Positions 9,002-15,986 of a stretch of 64,000 bases of DNA are shown here, one piece after another. The number at the start of each line of letters is the position of its first letter. Positions within the stretch are counted from its first letter, which is position 1. The notes beneath the pieces are model-generated. The model did not search any database, was not told the origin of the DNA, and was given only the letters and a program-made list of their open reading frames with translations. Origin of the DNA: Anaerosolibacter carboniphilus (lineage in GTDB: Bacteria; Bacillota; Clostridia; Peptostreptococcales; Thermotaleaceae); assembly GCF_014205875.1 (NCBI RefSeq), contig NZ_JACHEN010000001.1, positions 310,001 through 374,000 of the forward strand, written 5' to 3'. The position numbers and the translations under genes are program-made.

Positions 9002-9230
9002 CTCCTTATTCTTGTAAATGCAGAGGGGCTAGTAGCCTATGATGTTGCTTATATTGCTTGATACGTAGAACTTTATTAGTATAGCATGTAGATTAAATTT
9101 TTTTATAGAAGATATTATGAACAAATAGGTAAATATGGTTATTTTCTTTTCTCCAATGCGCTTTACTTCATAATGAAAGTATAAGGCAGAAGAATTAGAG
9201 ATCCTTTAGGCAAAAATTAAAATTTGATTA

Positions 9231-9405
9231 GAAATTTAGGTTGTAGACGATGATTCACATATTACGGGCTAATAAGATTACTTTTAAGGAATGAGGGGGT
9301 TAATGTATATGAAACTTTTGATGGAATGGAAGCGCTATCAAAGCTTAATGGGATAAAAGTAGAGATGGGCATCCGGTGGAGGTTATCTGAAAAGGAAAAC
9401 TTTTA
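9231..9405 (+). pseudogene. Remnant of a response-regulator receiver domain
   Basis: Translating around 9240 gives VVDDDSHIT, the acidic start of a CheY-like receiver. After a one-base frame change the next frame gives GLIRLLLRNEGVNVYETFDG and then MEALSKLNG, the standard helix 1 to helix 2 sequence of a receiver domain. A stop follows at 9403. The phosphorylation site, the rest of the receiver and the DNA-binding domain are gone, and no histidine kinase is near. This is the recognisable content of the 570-base stretch 9002-9574, with the repeat and terminator listed next. Confidence 0.6.
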
Positions 9406-9418
9406 GATATATTTAAAA

Positions 9419-9463
9419 CCGCAGTCATTTATGATAGGGTGAACCGTATCACAAGTAAAGGCG
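9419..9463 (+). repeat. Dispersed hairpin repeat, copy 1 (degenerate)
   Basis: Left arm CCGCAGTCATTTATGATA, centre GGGTGAACC, decayed right arm GTATCACAAGTAAAGGCG. It belongs to the family best seen at 18924-18975 and 30201-30239. Confidence 0.65.
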
Positions 9464-9467
9464 AAAA

Positions 9468-9510
9468 CAGCCCAAAAGTGTTTAATATCAATGCTTTTGG
9501 GTTGTTTTTT
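9468..9510 (+). terminator. Hairpin terminator
   Basis: CAGCCCAAAAG pairs with CTTTTGGGTTG across a 13-base loop and is followed by TTTTTT. It probably ended the transcript of the lost response-regulator gene. Confidence 0.75.
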
Positions 9511-9574
9511 AATTAAAGTTTATTAAGTTGACAGACTGGCACCAAAAGATTCCAGTGTAGATATTATAAAATAC

Positions 9575-10411
9575 CTATAATTTTTCGATTACATAAATAA
9601 TGTTTATTCCGCAGTCTAATGTCCCTGGTAATTTAGTAAACTCAATCTCTTTTCTTATAAGGAGTTCCCATAATGCACTATCTTGTTTTGCTTTGGATAG
9701 AGTTTCTTCTTGTGAATGCATAAACAAACCCGCAGAACTCTTTTCCAGTATTTTTACCGGTTTTCCTTGGAACAAAGCATCAAGTTCTTTACTTGTCATC
9801 ATGTGCACATAATGCTTATTCTCTACTGGATAATGTTCTTCATCTTGTATCCCAGTGGTAAATAACCATTCTGTTGCATCAATTCCGAACATTCCTTTTT
9901 CATATATTGTCCCATCAAGATAGTACATCAATGCACCTATTAATGACATTGACCCAAGAATCAATTTGCCATGCGGTTTAAGTATTCTCAGCATTTCATT
10001 TATCGCATTTTCTTCTTTATCGAATAAATAGTTAATCGGTCCTCCAATACATACAGCAACATCATAAGTATTATCTGCGATATCTTCCAAATTGGTTATA
10101 TCCAAAATCATAAAATCTTGTACTTTATCAACTAATCCCAGCTCCTCCATTTTTCTTTTGTTAATTTCAATTTGAACTGGGGATAAATCAGATGTAGTTA
10201 AGGACTTTGACATATTTACAATATCTTTTGTGAATCTTCCTGCACCTGCTCCTAATTCAATAACATTATCTGAATCAGAGATATATCGTTTTAGTATATC
10301 AAGATGTACATGATATAATAGTTCTCCTAATCTATCCTTTTCTAGTCGTTCCCACTCTCTGTTTCCATATTCGTCATAGCGGGCTCTTGGAATTTCTGGG
10401 TTATACTTCAT
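9575..10411 (-). CDS. Class I SAM-dependent methyltransferase
   Basis: 278-residue cytosolic methyltransferase with a Rossmann fold. The SAM site is VIELGAGAGRFTKDI (motif I, about 50-65), followed by the acidic strand end LTTSDLSPVQIE, FMILDITNLEDI, and YDVAVCIGGPINYLF for motif IV. The C-terminal region, with KLPGTLDCGINIIYVIEKL, is less typical. I chose the ATG at 10411 because an AGGAG site lies 8 bases before it; the upstream codons at 10420 and 10417 overlap that site. It is transcribed from a promoter at 10782-10810 through a T-box leader and a 27-codon ORF whose end overlaps this start. The methyl acceptor is unknown; control by an amino-acid-sensing leader is unusual for this family. 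Confidence 0.85.
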   Translation of the reverse strand: MKYNPEIPRARYDEYGNREWERLEKDRLGELLYHVHLDILKRYISDSDNVIELGAGAGRFTKDIVNMSKSLTTSDLSPVQIEINKRKMEELGLVDKVQDFMILDITNLEDIADNTYDVAVCIGGPINYLFDKEENAINEMLRILKPHGKLILGSMSLIGALMYYLDGTIYEKGMFGIDATEWLFTTGIQDEEHYPVENKHYVHMMTSKELDALFQGKPVKILEKSSAGLFMHSQEETLSKAKQDSALWELLIRKEIEFTKLPGTLDCGINIIYVIEKL

Positions 10412-10484
10412 ATTCATCACTCCTAAAATTATTAATACTTGCAGTCTCTATGTAGAAAATATCGCTAATGCCATCATCAATCAT
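10401..10484 (-). CDS. 27-aa leader ORF between T-box and methyltransferase
   Basis: ATG with an excellent ribosome site (GGGAGGTGG, 5 bases before) opens a 27-residue frame beginning MIDDGISDIFYIETASINNF. It ends at a TAA inside the methyltransferase gene, overlapping that start by 11 bases in another frame, which suggests translational coupling. It resembles no family I recognise. It may be a true small protein, a coupling leader, or the stub of a gene formerly controlled by the T-box. Confidence 0.45.
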   Translation of the reverse strand: MIDDGISDIFYIETASINNFRSDEYEV

Positions 10485-10520
10485 AGCTACCACCTCCCAA
10501 AGTTAATTTCTGATTTTTGT

Positions 10521-10775
10521 GGTAAAAAAAACAAAAGCTCTCATCCCTATAACAGGACGAAAGCCTAAATTTCGTTATACCACCTGATACTGCATACCAA
10601 CATATGCGTTCCTAATAACGGTAGAAAACCGTCAGTACCTACTTAAAATTCGGTCTGAAACTCCAGAGGGATATTCAACATAATCTAATCAATACCAGGC
10701 TTCCACTATTCCCAGCTCGCTGTGATTTTTCAAAAGTGTTTACTGTCTCTATCATCGTCTGCTTTTTATTAAATT
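10521..10775 (-). ncRNA. T-box leader (tRNA-sensing riboswitch)
   Basis: Read on the minus strand, the leader has the T-box landmarks in order. First is the lower stem I strand GATGATAGAGACAGTA with the AGTA S-turn. Next are the distal stem I consensus GCGAGCTGGGAATAGTGGAAG and, on the return strand, GAATATCCCTCTGGAG as the specifier region. Stem III is GACGGTTTTCTACCGTT. The T-box sequence AGGTGGTATAACGAAA has a TGGT element able to pair with ACCA tRNA ends. Last is a terminator stem (GCTTTCGTCC / GGGATGAGAGC) followed by TTTTGTTTTTTTT. The specifier reads UAU (Tyr) or AUC (Ile) depending on register; I cannot decide. Downstream is a 27-codon ORF and a methyltransferase. Confidence 0.88.
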
Positions 10776-10781
10776 GATTGT

Positions 10782-10810
10782 ATTATACTCTACTTTCAAA
10801 ATTTTGTAAA
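10782..10810 (-). promoter_or_regulatory. Promoter of the T-box/methyltransferase unit
   Basis: On the minus strand TTTACA, exactly 17 bases, then TATAAT, ending about 7 bases before the first leader base. A near-ideal vegetative promoter. Confidence 0.8.
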
Positions 10811-10905
10811 TAAAAATAAGTGACAGTTTAGTCAACTTGCTAGACTGGTTGCACCGCCCAATTGTTGGTAATGAGATGTGATTATGTCTTTATCATTTGC
10901 CACCG

Positions 10906-10934
10906 AAACGCAGAACCGTACCATAAGTGACTTC
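10906..10934 (+). repeat. Dispersed hairpin repeat, copy 2 (right half)
   Basis: Contains GAACCGTACCATAAGTGACTTC, the right half of the family consensus; the left arm is not recognisable. Confidence 0.55.
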
Positions 10935-11023
10935 ATAGCAGAATTAGTTGTTAGAATTCCAGGTATTATATAGAATGAGGAGTATCTCGATTGCCTATGT
11001 TTTTTATACTATTCAATCATGTG

Positions 11024-11166
11024 GTAAATATTGTATAATTATAGTAGCAGTAAGTATTGATTGGCCTTTCAAAAAATAATTATTAGTAGGGAGATACGGC
11101 TATGGGTAATCCAATTTAAAATACACTCCATATTTCTATAAGACCTTTTTTAAAAGGTCTTTTTGT
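11024..11166 (+). promoter_or_regulatory. Leader-peptide attenuator ahead of the MFS transporter
   Basis: A -10 element TATAAT (about 11033) is followed by a leader of roughly 60 bases, a ribosome site GGGAGA, and a five-codon ORF at 11102-11119 encoding MGNPI and a stop. A terminator follows at 11140-11165 (AAGACCTTTT / AAAAGGTCTT with T-run). After it comes the MFS gene. Between ORF and terminator, ACACTCCATA (11123-11132) can pair with TATGGAGGTGT, the MFS ribosome site. This layout is typical of antibiotic-induced attenuators, in which a stalled ribosome on a short ORF lets transcription or translation proceed. The mechanism is inferred. Confidence 0.65.
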
Positions 11167-11191
11167 GATGTAAATTATGGAGGTGTTTAAA

Positions 11192-12376
11192 TTGGATACT
11201 TTAATAAGATCAAAAAGATTAAATATCTACTTGATGTATTTAATTGTATTTTTTCAAGGTTTTGTTTTTTATGGGCCTATTGCGACCATATATAGACAGA
11301 GTAGAGGAATTTCAATGTATCAGATATTCTTAATCGAATCAGTATTTTGGATACTCATGATTGTGTTAGAAATACCTTGGGGCTATTTTGCTGATAGATT
11401 TGGATATAAAAAAACATTAGTAATATCAAATGTAATATTCTTTATATCAAAGATTGTTTTCTACAAAGCCTTTTCATTTTACATGTTTGTTTTTGAGAGA
11501 ATACTATTGGCAATAGCAATATCGGGTTTATCTGGCTGTGACATAGCTTTGTTATATGCTTCGTCTGAGGATGGTGAGTCACAAAAAGTATTTGGAATAT
11601 ACAATGCATTAGCGACTGCTGGATATTTAATAGCTTCTTTAATGTCTACGCTCATTGTGGAGTATTCTATCGATAAGACGGGATTTTATACTGTTTTTCC
11701 CTATGGAATTGCGATAATACTGACCATATTAATAAAGGATGTACAGACAAACGAAAAGATAAAAGAAAAGATGGGTATAAAAGATAGTTTTAAAAATATT
11801 ATGCACAATAAACCAATTATGATTTTAGTTATTTCTATTGCATTTGTTCGTGAAGTATTTCAAGCAACAAGCGTGTTCTTAAATCAACTTCAATACATTA
11901 GAAGTGGAATTGATATACGATACTTTGGCATATTAGCTGTAATGATACAGATCGCAAATTTAAGTTCAGCTAAATCTCATATCTTGAGCAATAAGCTTGA
12001 AAAAAATAAAAGTATTGAAATGTTGATAATTTGTATAATGATTTGTTGTTTCTTACTAATATTTACTCAAAGCCAAATATTTTCTGTAATATTGATAATG
12101 CTTATTTCAGGCAGTATGTCTTTAATCAATCCTATAGTTTTAGAGATACAAAATAAAGCTATTATTACAGGAGATAGAGCAACGATGTTATCTATATATG
12201 CTATGGCAGGAAACATTGTAGCTGCTATAATAAATCCACTCATTGGAAAGGCTGCGGATATTTCTGTACAGACTGCCTTTGGTACATGTGTATTGATTGT
12301 ATTTTGTGGGTATGGACTTTTCTTGATATATAAAATGATGAACCGAAATCTTAAGTCTCTTTATATAGACCAATAG
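11192..12376 (+). CDS. Major facilitator superfamily drug efflux transporter
   Basis: About 394 residues and 12 predicted membrane helices, with the MFS loop motif as GYFADRFGYKK after helix 2, here with an aromatic rather than the common RxGRR form. The reading frame is open from an ATG at 11177, but the ribosome site GGAGGTG lies inside those first codons. I therefore place the start at TTG 11192, 6 bases after it. The leader-peptide attenuator just upstream suggests induction by a ribosome-targeting antibiotic, so a macrolide- or lincosamide-type exporter is plausible, but sequence motifs alone do not define the substrate. Confidence 0.85.
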   Translation: MDTLIRSKRLNIYLMYLIVFFQGFVFYGPIATIYRQSRGISMYQIFLIESVFWILMIVLEIPWGYFADRFGYKKTLVISNVIFFISKIVFYKAFSFYMFVFERILLAIAISGLSGCDIALLYASSEDGESQKVFGIYNALATAGYLIASLMSTLIVEYSIDKTGFYTVFPYGIAIILTILIKDVQTNEKIKEKMGIKDSFKNIMHNKPIMILVISIAFVREVFQATSVFLNQLQYIRSGIDIRYFGILAVMIQIANLSSAKSHILSNKLEKNKSIEMLIICIMICCFLLIFTQSQIFSVILIMLISGSMSLINPIVLEIQNKAIITGDRATMLSIYAMAGNIVAAIINPLIGKAADISVQTAFGTCVLIVFCGYGLFLIYKMMNRNLKSLYIDQ

Positions 12377-12437
12377 TTAAAAAAGGTGGAGTTTTTCATA
12401 ATTTGTTAACAAAAATAAAACCATAGTTAGAGCGCTA

Positions 12438-12468
12438 TGGTGAACCGTACCACGAATAAATGAGGTTT
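12438..12468 (+). repeat. Dispersed hairpin repeat, copy 3 (degenerate)
   Basis: TATGGTGAACCGTACCACGA and following ATAAATGAGGTTT match the right half of the consensus with several changes. Confidence 0.5.
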
Positions 12469-12469
12469 A

Positions 12470-12509
12470 TAGCTTTAACCATTGATTTTACTTGGTTAAG
12501 GCTATTTTT
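12470..12509 (+). terminator. Terminator after the MFS gene
   Basis: TAGCTTTAACCA pairs with TGGTTAAGGCTA, followed by TTTTTAT. It lies just downstream of repeat copy 3. The rest of the 12377-12691 gap holds only promoter-like AT-rich sequence before the acetyltransferase. Confidence 0.75.
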
Positions 12510-12691
12510 ATTATAAAAAGCTGTATCACAGGTAAGGTTATTCTTACAAAATATGTTATTATAGTAATATAATTACTCTTTAGGCATAAGACAAATAGAA
12601 ACTTGTTGAGGGGGAGTATGGATACTATAAAGTGAGAAGAACTAGAATCTGCTAAGTCAATAATCAGTATAAAAAAGAGGGGATAAAGACT

Positions 12692-13873
12692 ATGGAATAT
12701 GAAATTATACATTTACCAAAGAAGAAATGGAAGGGAACTATAATTCCAATAAAGTACAAAACAGATAAGTATTATGATGTTATAGTAAATAAAATAGATA
12801 AAGGGTTTGTTATTGAGATAGAAAAGAAAGACTTTACAGAGCCAGTAACTCATACACCAGAAGAATATGATTTCCCAGATAAGTTATATGAAGAACACTG
12901 GGAGAATGCTTATGCTTGGGGCGTGTTAATGAATGATGAATTAGTTGCCGCAATTGAAACGAATCAAGAATTATGGTCTAATCGTCTAAGAATTACAGAG
13001 CTTTGGGTAGCAGAAAAATATCAAAAGCAAGGAATAGGTCATGGGTTAATTGAAATAGTAAAGGAACAAGCAAGGAGAGAACGTCGTCGGGCTATTATAC
13101 TAGAGACACAATCTTGTAATGTTAATGCAATAGATTTTTACCAGCATGAAGGCTTTAGCTTGATTGGTTTGGATACTTGTTGCTACAAGAACAACGATTT
13201 ACAAAGAAAAGAAGTAAGGTTAGAATTTGGATGGTTTCTAAAAGAGCAGAAAAGATTAAATCATGAAGAAATAGAAATCAGAATGGAAACAAAGGATGAT
13301 TGGTACAATGTAGAGTTAATGACACAGCATGCATTTTGGAATAAACATCATCTTGGTTGTGACGAACATTACCTTGTACATAAATTACGGCAAGATCAAG
13401 ACTATCTTCCAGAACTAAGCAGAATAGCAGTAAAGGATGGAGATGTAATAGGATGTATAATGTATTCAAAGGCACGAGTTGTCGATGGTACAGATACACA
13501 TGAAATTATAACCTTTGGGCCTCTTTGTGTGGAGCCTAAATGGCAAGGTTGTGGAGTTGGTGAGCTGTTATTGAGGGAAACAATGAACTTAGCTGCAAAT
13601 AAGGGTTATAAAGGCATTGTAATTTTTGGAGAACCAGATTATTATCCTCGAATAGGATTTAAAACATGTGATAATTTTAATATTACAACTGCTGATGGTA
13701 AAAATTTTGATGCATTTATGGGAATTGAATTAGCAGAAGATAGTATGAAAGGCATAAAAGGAAAATTCTACGAATCGGAAGTTTTTAAAAATCTTCCAGA
13801 GGAAGAAGTGGAAGAATATAATAAGAAATTTCCACAACTACAAAAATTAAGATTTCCAGGACAATGGGATTAA
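12692..13873 (+). CDS. Two-domain GNAT acetyltransferase
   Basis: 393-residue fusion of two GNAT domains. The first (about 60-180) has the acetyl-CoA loop ELWVAEKYQKQGIGHGLI, followed by RRAIILETQSCNVNAIDFYQHEGF. This is the pattern of streptothricin acetyltransferase-like enzymes. The second (about 195-330) resembles the YhbS group: ITFGPLCVEPKWQGCGVGELLL for acetyl-CoA and IVIFGEPDYYPRIGF. The C-terminal 60 residues are an acidic tail. Possible roles are drug or metabolite acetylation; the resemblance of the first domain to drug-modifying enzymes and the neighbouring efflux genes make a protective role attractive but unproven. A GGGGA ribosome site precedes the ATG. Confidence 0.88.
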   Translation: MEYEIIHLPKKKWKGTIIPIKYKTDKYYDVIVNKIDKGFVIEIEKKDFTEPVTHTPEEYDFPDKLYEEHWENAYAWGVLMNDELVAAIETNQELWSNRLRITELWVAEKYQKQGIGHGLIEIVKEQARRERRRAIILETQSCNVNAIDFYQHEGFSLIGLDTCCYKNNDLQRKEVRLEFGWFLKEQKRLNHEEIEIRMETKDDWYNVELMTQHAFWNKHHLGCDEHYLVHKLRQDQDYLPELSRIAVKDGDVIGCIMYSKARVVDGTDTHEIITFGPLCVEPKWQGCGVGELLLRETMNLAANKGYKGIVIFGEPDYYPRIGFKTCDNFNITTADGKNFDAFMGIELAEDSMKGIKGKFYESEVFKNLPEEEVEEYNKKFPQLQKLRFPGQWD

Positions 13874-14147
13874 TTTTATAAAAGTATCAAACATGCCCAA
13901 TACCACCCTCTAGCGATAGTAAATTAATTCACCAATAACCTATGAGGATAAAAGATTTAAAACCTTCATATTAGCTTTCGATAATAATTTCCTAAATTCT
14001 CTGGGGATGATTCAAATTGAGCAATATTGTCCAATACAAATTCTAAAAAATATTTTATAATAATTCATATTTCAGTAATAATCCATGATTCCAGTCAATG
14101 CTGTGATGCAGTGGGCTTGATGTTCAAATAGTGGCGCTAGATGGAAA
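13874..14147. other. Gene-free stretch, possible minus-strand coding remnant
   Basis: No gene. On the minus strand a short frame reads KYFLEFVLDNIAQFESSPEN and on to a stop near 13970; it has a natural amino-acid composition but no start or ribosome site. I cannot assign it. It may be the tail of a lost gene or chance. Confidence 0.25.
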
Positions 14148-14627
14148 CTATAAAGAGAAAATATTTTTAATCTTATAGAACCATCTATATATCACCATTA
14201 CTATATAAAATATGAGTGACATACTAGCCCATGTCCAATACCATTTCCACGAATGATAGTCAATTACCATTGTGTGTTTTTCTAAAATGTATTCCATCAG
14301 TGTAAATATAGAACTAAAGGTAGCAAAGTATAATAATTTCAGCTTAATGGGCTTTTCATTTGGATAGTGCAGGATGAAAAAAATAGTCAGTAAAGGCAGT
14401 ACAAAGTATTCAAATAAGAAACTGGTTTGATTAGCTTTAGAAAGTTCCCGTACAGGATACTCAAGAAATGCAAATTCCACAGCAATTAACCCTAAAATCC
14501 ATGAAAAGAATTGAGTTGCTAAGAATATTAATGATGCTTTATCTGCACTTGTTCTTGGTATAAAGAATATTGAAATAACACAAATGATAAATGATATAAT
14601 GAGAATATTCTTTTCGAGTAAATACAT
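14148..14627 (-). CDS. CBO0543-type membrane protein (second of a tandem pair)
   Basis: 159-residue integral membrane protein with about five hydrophobic helices. Its conserved core, ATQFFSWILGLIAVEFAFLE then YPVRELSKANQTSFLFEY, closely parallels ATQGSFILNF and YPVRQF in its neighbour at 14644-15123. I recognise this as the CBO0543 family of Bacillus and Clostridium, function unknown. It follows its paralogue by 16 bases, with an AGGA ribosome site in the gap, so the two form an operon, and a duplication origin is likely. There is no catalytic motif. Confidence 0.7.
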   Translation of the reverse strand: MYLLEKNILIISFIICVISIFFIPRTSADKASLIFLATQFFSWILGLIAVEFAFLEYPVRELSKANQTSFLFEYFVLPLLTIFFILHYPNEKPIKLKLLYFATFSSIFTLMEYILEKHTMVIDYHSWKWYWTWASMSLIFYIVMVIYRWFYKIKNIFSL

Positions 14628-14643
14628 AGACCTATCCTCCTGA

Positions 14644-15123
14644 CTAAAGTGCTACTTTTTTGGAAAACCAGCGAATATAAAGATGACCAAGTATGAAATC
14701 AATAGAGAAGTTTATATATAGGCGTAGAATTTGAGAAGTAAAGGTTCCTTTTTTGAATTCTTGCAAGTCTGTATATGTGGCGATGAAATAAATAAACCAT
14801 ACTATTGCTGATATAAAGGCGATATAATGCAATATCTTTCGTATTAGTAGAGTATTATGGGGGAAGATAAGAATGAACCAGGTGAATACCGTAGGATAAA
14901 TTAAAAAATTCAAGATAAAACTCCCCTGTGTTGCATGTGGGAATTGTCTTACTGGATATTTTATGGAACCTATTTGTACAAGAATGATTGTCGCGGCCCA
15001 GGTATAAGCTTGAAAAATAAGAAAGCTTATGAGTGCTAGACGATACTTATCTTTTGGTATATACAAAAAGGATATTATTGAAAAAATGGAAGTTGCAAAT
15101 AAAATAAAATGTTCTTGTGACAA
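14644..15123 (-). CDS. CBO0543-type membrane protein (first of a tandem pair)
   Basis: 159-residue membrane protein of exactly the same length as its downstream neighbour, with five predicted helices and the shared block IKYPVRQFPHATQGSFILNF (about residues 53-72). The N-terminus is already a membrane helix, so there is no cleaved signal. The start at 15123 is preceded by AAGGAAGTG. Function unknown in the family; the two paralogues could form a heteromer. Confidence 0.7.
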   Translation of the reverse strand: MSQEHFILFATSIFSIISFLYIPKDKYRLALISFLIFQAYTWAATIILVQIGSIKYPVRQFPHATQGSFILNFLIYPTVFTWFILIFPHNTLLIRKILHYIAFISAIVWFIYFIATYTDLQEFKKGTFTSQILRLYINFSIDFILGHLYIRWFSKKVAL

Positions 15124-15280
15124 AGCAACACACTTCCTTAATATTAATTATTATAGTTTGCTCCTTAATAATAGAGTATATTCTTGATTAGAAGGTCTCT
15201 TTTAGAGAAGACTTATACAAACTAAATCCAGAAGAGAAGTTTCTTTTTACTCATTTTTATAAGAAAATCGCCAATACAAA

Positions 15281-15316
15281 GATACGATGAACCATACTAC
15301 GAATGACTGTGGTTTT
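15281..15316 (+). repeat. Dispersed hairpin repeat, copy 4 (right half)
   Basis: GATGAACCATACTACGAATG followed by ACTGTGGTTTTC matches the right half of the family consensus. Confidence 0.55.
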
Positions 15317-15339
15317 CTATCAAAACTAGTATTTAAAGG

Positions 15340-15384
15340 CTTTAGAGATTCTTCATTTCACTACGTTTCATTCAGAATGACAAC
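15340..15384 (+). repeat. Short dispersed sequence of the AGATTCTTC...CAGAATGACA type
   Basis: AGAGATTCTTCATTTCACTA, then CGTTTCATTCAGAATGACA. I recall similar intergenic repeats in many Firmicutes, where a segment beginning AGATTCTTC ends CAGAATGACA. Only one copy is seen in this window, so it is listed on memory alone. Confidence 0.35.
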
Positions 15385-15475
15385 ATTCTAGATTTTTTCA
15401 GTGGCCTCGGACCGTTCCCGCTTGCTTTTAAGGAGGATTTTATTAGTTCAACTTGTGTGCGTAGTAGCATCTTTA

Positions 15476-15524
15476 TAGTTGACTTATCAACTATAAAGAA
15501 TTATAATAGTTGATAAGTCAACTA
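15476..15524 (+). promoter_or_regulatory. Promoter with large MarR operator dyad
   Basis: Perfect 19-bp inverted repeat: TAGTTGACTTATCAACTAT (15476-15494), 11-base spacer, and its exact complement at 15506-15524. Each arm is itself a dyad (AGTTGA, 4 bases, TCAACT), so there are two likely repressor sites. The promoter TTGACT (15479-15484), 17 bases, TATAAT (15502-15507) is embedded in the repeat. Repressor binding would block the polymerase. Confidence 0.85.
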
Positions 15525-15538
15525 AGGAGGGAAGAATT

Positions 15539-15979
15539 TTGGAAAAACCAATCGGACGGTTTGTATCAATCCTATATAGACAATCACAGGTGTATTTTAA
15601 CTACATTTTAAAGGAATTTGACATCACTTCGGCAGAATATTCTTTACTACTTTATCTATATAGAAAAGATGGAATTACCCAAGACGATTTGTCTGCCTAT
15701 TTATATATAGATAAGTCAGCAATAGCGCGTGCGGTAAAATCGCTGGAGCAGAAAGGTTATGTGATCCGGGATAAGGATGATGCGGATAAAAGATTTAATA
15801 GAGTCTATCTTTCGGATAAGGCAAAGATTTTCGAGGATGAAATAAGGAAAAGAATTTGGTCTTGGAGTGAATTCTTGACAGAGGGGTTGGATGAAGAAAG
15901 TGTTGATATGGTTTTATCTGTGCTTGAAAAAATGGTGAATAAAGTAGCCTGTAGCAATTTTAAAAAGAGAATGGAGTAA
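15539..15979 (+). CDS. MarR family regulator of the MATE pump
   Basis: 146-residue MarR protein: a winged helix at about 30-100 with ITSAEYSLLLYLYRKDG, LSAYLYIDKSAIARAVKSLE and the wing KDDADKRFNRVYLSDKA, flanked by dimerisation helices. The start is TTG at 15539 behind AGGAGGG. It lies 8 bases before a MepA-like MATE pump and 15 bases after a large operator dyad, so it very likely represses itself and the pump, parallel to the known MepR-MepA pair of Staphylococcus. The inducing ligand is unknown. Confidence 0.9.
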   Translation: MEKPIGRFVSILYRQSQVYFNYILKEFDITSAEYSLLLYLYRKDGITQDDLSAYLYIDKSAIARAVKSLEQKGYVIRDKDDADKRFNRVYLSDKAKIFEDEIRKRIWSWSEFLTEGLDEESVDMVLSVLEKMVNKVACSNFKKRME

Positions 15980-15986
15980 TGGAGAT

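Noticed and set aside
10521-10775. Possible small protein-coding gene in the T-box region
   Set aside because: All long frames are interrupted, and the T-box landmarks explain the conservation.
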